Source of the DNA: JBDRHL01 sp043816955 | Lineage (GTDB): Bacteria > Planctomycetota > Phycisphaerae > Sedimentisphaerales > CAYZTY01 | Assembly: GCA_043816955.1 (NCBI GenBank) | Contig: JBDRHL010000182.1 | Location: 1-9,740 of the forward strand | DNA: 9,740 nucleotides | Direction of reading: 5' to 3' | Shown: positions 1-4,818 of the stretch, in pieces | Position numbering within the stretch: position 1 is the first letter of the stretch | How the letters are laid out: every line of letters starts with the position of its first letter | Notes under the pieces: model-generated | Told to the model about the DNA's origin: nothing | The model's database searches: none | Seen by the model: the letters and a program-made list of their open reading frames with translations, nothing else | Position numbers and translations under genes: made by a program

Positions 1-105
1 AAGCTTCCCACAAGTGTTTCGTTGCGATTCATAATATAGGAGTGTTCTTCAATTGTTGCCAGGTAAAACGTGGAGCAGATGTTAGCTGTCGAAATCTTTT
101 AAGTG

Positions 106-1113
106 TTAACCATTTCTTACTCTTATCACGGTACCATTGTCAGCGGCATCGCGTGCGCACAGGCATACATAAGTAAGCATAAATGCATCTTCGGTGGTAG
201 CTTGAGGCGGAAATTTACTGATTAAGCTTAACAGGAAACTGCGGAAAATCATATTTGGGCTGTCAAGTGTAATCGTTTGGGGCTGCGCATCTTTTGCCAA
301 CAAGCAACACGTATTGGTAACAGTACCTGCTTCCAAAACACCTTTTGTACCAACAATTCGTACCCAATCGTCATTATATGTGCCAGCACTTGACGGTCTG
401 CACAAATCCAGACTTGCAGAGGCATGGGCTCCGTTACTTAATTCTAATATCATTGAGCAGTTATCCTCGCATTGCCTGAAATCTTTATGCGCAAAATTGG
501 AATGCATTGCAGATACAGCAGCAAACTTAACACCAGTTATAAAATTAATCAAATCAATCGCGTGGATTCCAACCCAACAAATAGTGCCGCCGTAGAAACG
601 TCGTTCGACAAACCAAGGTGGTCTTGTCCCCCATTTATACGACTTACGGACATTAGCCAAAACAACTTCTCCGATATCACCTCGCAGATAGGCCTTCCTT
701 GCCGCAATAAACACAGGAACGGCCCGCATTGAGAGCATGGCCATAACCTTGACATTTGTTTTTTCGACGGTCTGGCGGAGCTTCTGCAGGCTATTATAGT
801 CAATGGCAAGGGGTTTTTCACAAATCAAATGACATCCGGCTAGAGCAGCTTCAGTGGCAACTTCAGAAATCATATTTAATCGGGTGCTAACTATCGCTAC
901 GTCCGGTTGAATTGTTTTGAGCATCTGCCGATAGTCTTCGAAGAAACGAACGTGCTTGTTGTAAATTTTGTGGTTTGTTACGACATCAAGATTCTCGCCA
1001 CTTAAGGCTGGAGCAAACGCTACCAGCTGTGCTTCAGTCATGCAGTGCATTTCATCGAAGACGCTTGCAGAGTGCCCAAAACCACCAATACTTACAACTT
1101 TCAAAGAAACCAC
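106..1113 (-). CDS. Gfo/Idh/MocA-family NAD(P)-dependent oxidoreductase
   Basis: This is a predicted cytosolic dehydrogenase of 335 residues, a normal length for the family. The N-terminus (residues 4-18) is a beta strand followed by a glycine-rich turn, IGGFGHS, matching the Rossmann nucleotide-binding loop. The family hallmark EKP lies at residues 99-101 (CEKPLA). The C-terminal alpha/beta domain has the GIHAIDLINF segment, with H184 and D187 at the positions usually used for catalysis or substrate binding. The family typically oxidises or reduces sugars, inositols or related polyols with NAD(P). I cannot assign the substrate. The GTG start at 1113 is chosen because GAAGG lies 7 bases upstream; no earlier start keeps the frame better. 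It is the last complete gene of the leftward group, 220 bases after the second amidohydrolase, so it may have its own promoter. No broken motif is seen. Confidence 0.88.
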   Translation of the reverse strand: MVSLKVVSIGGFGHSASVFDEMHCMTEAQLVAFAPALSGENLDVVTNHKIYNKHVRFFEDYRQMLKTIQPDVAIVSTRLNMISEVATEAALAGCHLICEKPLAIDYNSLQKLRQTVEKTNVKVMAMLSMRAVPVFIAARKAYLRGDIGEVVLANVRKSYKWGTRPPWFVERRFYGGTICWVGIHAIDLINFITGVKFAAVSAMHSNFAHKDFRQCEDNCSMILELSNGAHASASLDLCRPSSAGTYNDDWVRIVGTKGVLEAGTVTNTCCLLAKDAQPQTITLDSPNMIFRSFLLSLISKFPPQATTEDAFMLTYVCLCARDAADNGTVIRVRNG

Positions 1114-1224
1114 GTGGAAACCTTCAACTGAAGTTTTATGCAGTTATATACTCAAATCCTAGCCGTGTTATACAAATCCATAATATCACCTTGCTGCAAA
1201 AGAGCAATGTTTTTTAATTTCCTC

Positions 1225-1365
1225 TTATTCACTCACGTACAGGCGGGATAAAATAATCGAGTCCTGCAGTTTTGCATGATTCAGAGCGTATCGTAAAAGA
1301 GGCGTGACCGCTGCGGTTTTGACATCAAGGCTCTTAAAGTCCAAAAAGTTTCCTGGCCGCCTCAT
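1225..1365 (-). CDS. Doubtful small ORF overlapping the end of the amidohydrolase
   Basis: A 46-codon open frame starts at ATG 1365 inside the last codons of the upstream amidohydrolase gene, in a different frame, and stops at 1225. A second possible start is TTG 1344, which has AGGA six bases upstream. The predicted peptide contains TAAVTPLLRYALNH and ends in SRLYVSE; its composition looks protein-like (amphipathic helix, no rare residues), but I do not recognise it. It fills more than half of the otherwise empty gap before the oxidoreductase. It could be a coupled small protein, a remnant of a larger gene, or chance. Comparing substitution patterns in related genomes would decide. Confidence 0.2.
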   Translation of the reverse strand: MRRPGNFLDFKSLDVKTAAVTPLLRYALNHAKLQDSIILSRLYVSE

Positions 1366-2089
1366 ATAGCACCACATGTTTTTGCTTTTCTGTAATTTCG
1401 GATTCTCTGATCACACCAAGCTGCATATCCACAGACCCTTCTGTCATACCTGACCCGAAGAGAACCCTTTCTGCCCCTAATTTATCAACTGCAACTTTAA
1501 TCTTATCAAAATGTGTATAACTGCTGCCGGTATCTAGGTAAATGTTTCTGTGGTTTTTTGCAATCTCAATTGCTTCCCGCCACTGCGGACCACCCATATG
1601 ACCCATAATAATTTTTAGCTCCGGCAGCAACTGCGCAAGATTCGCGATAAAACGCGGATGGCTTTTAGGAACCGGATTGCCATGTTCACCATAGGGCCAA
1701 GAATGAATCAAGGCTACTTTGCCGGATTGGGACACCTTTTCAAACAGTGTGATAACTTCCGTATCATCAGGTTGTCTGGCGGAATATTCCGGATGGTATT
1801 TTATACCCTTGCATTTTGGTAAGGACAAATACATTTCCATTTGCTCGAATGATTCTCTAATATAATTGCCATTGATAAAACAATAACCGTAAAGGTTGTC
1901 GTATCTGGCGATCTCTTTGAACAGGAGCTTATTGCCTTGGCGAAAATCCTGCAAAATGCTTATACTTGACATCATAATAGCCTGCTCAATACAGCGTTTC
2001 TGCATGATTGACAGAATATCTTCCAAGCTTTTAAAAGGAATTGGAAAATACCATTTTCCATAATATACATGAATATCGATGACCTTCAT
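1334..2089 (-). CDS. Amidohydrolase-2-like TIM-barrel protein, partly degenerate metal site
   Basis: A 251-residue protein of the amidohydrolase-2 type (metal-dependent hydrolase or decarboxylase, TIM barrel). Family landmarks appear in order: strand 1 motif IDIHVYYG (residues 4-11), IKYHPEY (96-102), LIHSWPYG with H129, the HxG-type motif IMGHMGG with H164, IYLDTG (183-188), VLFGSG (209-214 region) and the typical terminal ARKLFGL. Two usual ligands differ: the second histidine of HxH is Y9, and the aspartate after FGS is glycine (FGSGM rather than FGSD). H7, H129 and H164 remain, so some metal binding or another chemistry is possible. ATG 2089 overlaps the stop of the preceding gene in an ATGA junction, which implies translational coupling with its paralogue. 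The substrate is unknown; cytosolic, as no signal peptide is visible. Confidence 0.82.
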   Translation of the reverse strand: MKVIDIHVYYGKWYFPIPFKSLEDILSIMQKRCIEQAIMMSSISILQDFRQGNKLLFKEIARYDNLYGYCFINGNYIRESFEQMEMYLSLPKCKGIKYHPEYSARQPDDTEVITLFEKVSQSGKVALIHSWPYGEHGNPVPKSHPRFIANLAQLLPELKIIMGHMGGPQWREAIEIAKNHRNIYLDTGSSYTHFDKIKVAVDKLGAERVLFGSGMTEGSVDMQLGVIRESEITEKQKHVVLYEAARKLFGL

Positions 2090-2808
2090 GTTCCGATCAA
2101 CCTCAAAATATTATCTGAGAAGATTTTCTTTTTTGCCTGTTTTGAGACTGCTGCGTTAGAAATTGGCAAAATTGCTGAGTAAAAACAATGTAATGGAGCA
2201 CCCGAACCAAATACGAGTCTATCTTCGCCGACCTGGTCAACGAGGACTTCTATAAACTCTGAGCTGCCAACCAGATGTGTTTCCACGAATATAGATGGAT
2301 TTTCCTGGGCAACTACAATAAACTCGGCCAAATTAGGATACATTCTGATAGATTCGATTAATATAGAATTGGGCAGTCCAGCAGTTACACTCGATATCTG
2401 GGTTATGCCCTCGGAGGATGGGATCATTAAAACTAGATTCGTTTCACTTAGTCTTGTAAGCAGTTTTTCAAAATGTTTTTGGGATATTTTCCAATCCTGT
2501 TCTTCAGGGAAAAACCTGACTATTCTGAAGCCCATCGCTACTATCCGTTCAACTTCCCCAAGAACACCGAAATAAGTGGAGGGGTTAATAGTTGCTACGG
2601 GGAACAATCGTCCTTTTGAATCCCTGCAAACTTTGAGGGTGGCATCATTCCCCTCTGCAAAGTCATACAGAATACCCCGCGTTGAGCACGTAAAAGCTTT
2701 GCTAACTCCAGCCTTATCCATCCGAGAAAGGAGTTGATCAGGTGAAGTGTCACAATTTGACTTTGGCCAAAAGCCACACACTGTATTTACATCTATTATT
2801 TCAAACAT
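2086..2808 (-). CDS. Amidohydrolase-2-like paralogue lacking metal ligands (probable pseudoenzyme)
   Basis: A 240-residue protein homologous to the next gene. Both begin with an ID(V/I) strand, share a DF..GN motif (residues 49-54 here), a basic/hydrophobic strand before a PE turn (FRIVRFFPEE), an (I/V)(F/Y)(V/L)(E/D)T strand, and (L/V)FGSG. Here nearly every catalytic position has changed: strand 1 reads IDVNTV instead of DxHxH, the strand-4 histidine region is LMIPSSEG, no HxG motif is seen, and FGSG replaces FGSD. The fold is probably kept and the metal chemistry lost, which suggests a structural, regulatory or substrate-binding partner. It ends by overlapping the next ATG by 4 bases, so the two are made together. 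The start at 2808 has only a weak AGAAAG upstream. It follows the cupin gene after 70 bases. Alternatively it could be a metal-free enzyme. Confidence 0.75.
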   Translation of the reverse strand: MFEIIDVNTVCGFWPKSNCDTSPDQLLSRMDKAGVSKAFTCSTRGILYDFAEGNDATLKVCRDSKGRLFPVATINPSTYFGVLGEVERIVAMGFRIVRFFPEEQDWKISQKHFEKLLTRLSETNLVLMIPSSEGITQISSVTAGLPNSILIESIRMYPNLAEFIVVAQENPSIFVETHLVGSSEFIEVLVDQVGEDRLVFGSGAPLHCFYSAILPISNAAVSKQAKKKIFSDNILRLIGT

Positions 2809-2878
2809 GATTTGGCTTTCTGATCTTTATGTTGGGTGCAAAACGAAAATTGCGCATTCCGACTGCAGAAGCTTCCAA

Positions 2879-3286
2879 TCATTTTTTTGCCATTTTTTCA
2901 TAATCATCTATTGCATTGCCTGTGCCCATGGGATAACAAACAAAAAATACCTTAACAGGCTCTCGCACTATTATCCTTATGTTTCGCCCCCTTACTACAA
3001 CAACGGTATCACCCGGACCGGCAACAAGCTCTTGAGAGCAGTTCTGCGATCTCACATACAAGCTGCCTTCAATGACAAGCAGTAATTCGTGAAAACTGTC
3101 TTGTTCTTTGCCCAAGTCCTCATATCCGTCCTGAGCTTCCCAATAGCCGGCAACAAGTCCTTGCTCTTTATCCTTCAAGAAATAATGAAATTCGCTACGC
3201 TTGAAGCGTTGCCAAGGGTCATGTAGGTCGTACTTAACCTCGTTAAATTTAACTATATGCGGCAGTTTCTTAAGCTCTTCGTTCAC
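2879..3286 (-). CDS. Cupin-fold protein
   Basis: A 135-residue single-domain protein whose middle (about residues 61-118) reads as a cupin beta-barrel: FHELLLVIEG supplies the conserved Glu-x6-Gly of cupin motif 1 (E67, G74), and LVAGPGDTVVVVRG supplies the PGD turn of motif 2. The usual HxH of motif 1 falls on E61-x-D63, and the histidine expected after PGD falls on an arginine/asparagine stretch (RGRNIR), so canonical metal binding looks absent or altered. Such small cupins serve as sugar isomerase-like, binding or sensory domains; this one cannot be assigned. The GTG start at 3286 is well supported by AGGAG five bases upstream. It is the first gene of the leftward group, directly facing the divergent intergenic region. 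Confidence 0.78.
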   Translation of the reverse strand: MNEELKKLPHIVKFNEVKYDLHDPWQRFKRSEFHYFLKDKEQGLVAGYWEAQDGYEDLGKEQDSFHELLLVIEGSLYVRSQNCSQELVAGPGDTVVVVRGRNIRIIVREPVKVFFVCYPMGTGNAIDDYEKMAKK

Positions 3287-3291
3287 GCTAA

Positions 3292-3296
3292 CTCCT
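3292..3296 (-). promoter_or_regulatory. Ribosome binding site of the cupin gene
   Basis: On the minus strand this reads AGGAG, spaced five bases from GTG 3286. It is the clearest Shine-Dalgarno match in the leftward group and fixes the non-ATG start. Confidence 0.7.
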
Positions 3297-3306
3297 GTTT
3301 TTACTG

Positions 3307-3374
3307 TGTATATTGTTACCTGACTGCTTAATTAAAACATCCTAATCATTATCATACTGGGTAGCAGTCTGCAA
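3307..3374 (-). promoter_or_regulatory. Candidate leftward promoters for the cupin operon
   Basis: Two weak sigma70-like arrangements read leftward. The first is TTGCAG (3369-3374) with GATAAT (3348-3353) at a 15-base spacer. The second is TTAATT (3330-3335) with TATACA (3307-3312) at a 17-base spacer. Neither is a full consensus, and at most one is likely to be used. The first overlaps one arm of the inverted CAGTCTGC motif. Confidence 0.25.
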
Positions 3375-3440
3375 TAGGAAAATTTGAATAGATGCTGTTG
3401 AATGCTGCTAAGATAGATACGAATGTTTGCAAGCAGACTG
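3365..3440. repeat. Inverted 8-bp motif pair in the divergent promoter region
   Basis: CAGTCTGC at 3365-3372 and its exact reverse complement GCAGACTG at 3433-3440 lie 60 bases apart. On each strand a TTGCA sequence stands immediately 5' of the CAGACTG core (TTGCAGACTG leftward, TTGCAAGCAGACTG rightward). The arrangement is symmetric about the space between the two divergent genes and each arm sits at a candidate -35 element. It may be a pair of operator half-sites, but short repeats of this length can also occur by chance. Confidence 0.35.
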
Positions 3441-3455
3441 GCAATATGGTATTCT
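3427..3455 (+). promoter_or_regulatory. Candidate rightward promoter for the C45 hydrolase gene
   Basis: TTGCAA (3427-3432) and TATTCT (3450-3455) are separated by exactly 17 bases, each matching four of six sigma70 consensus positions. Transcription would begin near 3462 and leave a leader of about 65 bases. The spacer contains the GCAGACTG arm of the inverted pair, so a repressor bound there would block the polymerase. Confidence 0.3.
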
Positions 3456-3529
3456 GAAATTATGCGGCAGGAAACAATATAAGAGCTTTTGGCTTATTAT
3501 AAAAGTGGTTTGTATATCTGGTGAACCAA

Positions 3530-4585
3530 ATGCTTGTATTTGAAACATATGGTGGTCCATTTGATCGCGGTAAATGTCATGGTCATGCCGTGGCGCATAG
3601 AAATGATGCCTGGATGCAAGAAGCATCAAAAGAACTTGTTCAGCATTTCAAAGTTAATTCCATTAGCGAGGCAATCACAAAAAGCCGCGACAGGATCCAG
3701 CTTTTTTGCGACTGGTGGGCTGCCGCAGAACCTGACAGCCTTGAAGAATGCCATGGTATCGCAGCAGGGTTGGATACTGAAGCAGAGATCTGTCTAGCAT
3801 ATAATACTTTATACAGGCTTATCAGCAGCCCGGCCCAATGTACTGTTATTGGTGTTCTAAGCGATAAAAATGAACCACTCATCGGTAAGTCTGACGATGT
3901 TTGTGTAAACGAATTGGGCGCAAATGTTATTGAAATATCACATCCAGATAAAAATTATGGCTTTTTGTCGATTCGTTTTGCCGGCACAGTCTGGACTTTT
4001 TCCGGTATGAATGAAATGGGACTTGCAGCAGGTCTAACCGGTATTACGGGGCCCACCCTGGAGAAAAAAGGTGTGCCTTCTTTAATAGGCGTTCATAGTC
4101 TGCTGCAGCATTGCTCAACAGTGGGAGAGGCTATAGATTACCTAAATTTGTTGAAAATGAATTTTGGCGGCTTTAGCGTACTATTGGGCGATGCTAAGGG
4201 CCACATGGGGCTGGTAGAGAAGAACGGGGCAGGCACTGTAATATTGCCCTGTCAAAAAGATGGCTGGTATATACACACCAACCATATTCTTGACGGAGCT
4301 TTGGCCTTAGAATGCCCCCAGCAGGTTGAACCCATTTATAGCAACAGTCTTGGAAGGTACGAAAACGCGATGCAGCTTGTTCCGCAGAAGCCACGCGATG
4401 TTACTGGTATAATAGAGTTATTCAGTAACCGCAGCCAGACAGGTTCCATCGTTCAGAACGGCCCCGATGGCCTGTACACAGATTACCGTGCGGTATACCT
4501 TCCGGCAGAAAAAAAAATCATCTATATGGAGGGTTATAAGAACGACGATAAGACCGAGTTGCATCTTGCGGATTTCTTTGGCTAG
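3530..4585 (+). CDS. C45-family Ntn-hydrolase / acyltransferase (6-APA acyltransferase-like)
   Basis: A 351-residue member of the self-processing C45 family (penicillin acyltransferase, beta-alanyl amine hydrolases), which makes or breaks amide bonds. Family marks: GGPFDRG near the N-terminus (residues 8-14), GIAAG (76-80), the nucleophile region SSPAQCTVIG with C104, GKSDDV (119-124), the TNH motif (250-252) and SLGRY with R276. By analogy, self-cleavage before C104 would free the catalytic amino-terminal cysteine and give subunits of about 103 and 248 residues. The residue before C104 is glutamine, where many members have glycine. No signal peptide is seen, so action in the cytoplasm is likely. 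ATG 3530 is preferred because GGTGA lies five bases upstream; an in-frame GTG at 3521 would add three residues. It is transcribed divergently from the cupin group. The substrate is unknown. Confidence 0.83.
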   Translation: MLVFETYGGPFDRGKCHGHAVAHRNDAWMQEASKELVQHFKVNSISEAITKSRDRIQLFCDWWAAAEPDSLEECHGIAAGLDTEAEICLAYNTLYRLISSPAQCTVIGVLSDKNEPLIGKSDDVCVNELGANVIEISHPDKNYGFLSIRFAGTVWTFSGMNEMGLAAGLTGITGPTLEKKGVPSLIGVHSLLQHCSTVGEAIDYLNLLKMNFGGFSVLLGDAKGHMGLVEKNGAGTVILPCQKDGWYIHTNHILDGALALECPQQVEPIYSNSLGRYENAMQLVPQKPRDVTGIIELFSNRSQTGSIVQNGPDGLYTDYRAVYLPAEKKIIYMEGYKNDDKTELHLADFFG

Positions 4586-4661
4586 GTTGCCCTCGGTAAG
4601 TTCTGGGCAGTCTGAAAATGCACTTTAGAGGATGATTTTTCGGTCCAGCAAGTGTCGAACT

Positions 4662-4684
4662 GACTCCTTCAAGCAGAAGGGGTT
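4662..4684 (+). terminator. Hairpin after the C45 gene, possible terminator
   Basis: CCTTC (4666-4670) pairs with GAAGG (4676-4680) around the loop AAGCA, and pairing extends outward through U-G, C-G, A-U and G-U to about nine pairs. Only three T residues follow, so an intrinsic terminator would be weak. The hairpin is nested inside a second inverted repeat, AACTGAC (4658-4664) and GTCAGTT (4693-4699), which competes for part of the same bases. Confidence 0.3.
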
Positions 4685-4705
4685 TCCATCATGTCAGTTG
4701 ATAAC

Positions 4706-4739
4706 GGGTAATCGCGCGTACAATTTTGCTTGATTACCC
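4706..4739. repeat. Inverted repeat GGGTAATC / GATTACCC
   Basis: GGGTAATC at 4706-4713 and the exact complement GATTACCC at 4732-4739 flank 18 bases. No T-run follows, which argues against a terminator. The right arm overlaps the candidate -35 element of the secreted-protein gene, so an operator or an RNA hairpin is possible. Confidence 0.45.
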
Positions 4740-4759
4740 CCAGTATTTATTTGTATACT
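4730..4759 (+). promoter_or_regulatory. Candidate promoter of the large secreted-protein gene
   Basis: TTGATT (4730-4735) and TATACT (4754-4759) are 18 bases apart, with four and five consensus matches. Transcription from about 4766 would give a leader of roughly 53 bases ending in the strong ribosome site at 4806. The element lies between two inverted repeats and shares bases with both. Confidence 0.35.
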
Positions 4760-4760
4760 G
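4741..4760. repeat. Short inverted repeat CAGTAT / ATACTG
   Basis: CAGTAT (4741-4746) and ATACTG (4755-4760) flank an 8-base AT-rich loop, starting one base after the preceding inverted repeat. It covers the candidate -10 element. Confidence 0.35.
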
Positions 4761-4805
4761 TATATTGACAATAATGAAGCTGTATTTTTGTCTTATGCTT
4801 TTTTT

Positions 4806-4812
4806 GGAGGAG
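4806..4812 (+). promoter_or_regulatory. Ribosome binding site that sets the start of the secreted protein
   Basis: GGAGGAG lies six bases upstream of GTG 4819, near-ideal spacing. In-frame upstream starts (TTG 4726, ATG 4774, ATG 4795) have no comparable site. Starting at GTG 4819 also leaves a textbook signal peptide, which the longer versions would bury. Confidence 0.8.
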
Positions 4813-4818
4813 TTTGCG

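Noticed and set aside
1..32. Possible leftward start MNRNETLVGS at ATG 32, running out of the window
   Set aside because: Only ten codons are visible and no ribosome site is found, so a real gene cannot be claimed.
549..821. A 90-codon leftward frame within the oxidoreductase gene
   Set aside because: It lies fully inside the better supported dehydrogenase frame and has no recognisable domain.
1152..1181. A 9-codon ORF (minus strand, ATG 1181) with AAGGTG upstream, ahead of the oxidoreductase
   Set aside because: It could be a leader peptide, but so short a frame cannot be told from chance and has no attenuator-like codons or paired hairpins.
1188..1215. Terminator-like hairpin on the plus strand: TTGCT/AGCAA with one extra mismatch-containing extension, then six T
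   Set aside because: No rightward gene lies upstream for it to end, and read leftward it has no T-run; the stem is short.
2747..3085. A 112-codon rightward frame antisense to the cupin and the amidohydrolase paralogue
   Set aside because: It crosses two supported genes on the other strand and their intergenic gap; its Cys/Ile/Tyr-rich product has no motif.
4607..4614. A third GCAGTCTG copy after the C45 gene, like the divergent-region motif
   Set aside because: It lacks the TTGCA flank and a promoter next to it; CAGTCTG also occurs inside the secreted-protein gene near 6180, so a chance match is likely.
4765..4770. Perfect -35 hexamer TTGACA upstream of the secreted-protein gene
   Set aside because: No acceptable -10 sits at 16-18 bases, and a start there would leave almost no leader before the ribosome site; the TTGATT/TATACT pair just upstream fits better.
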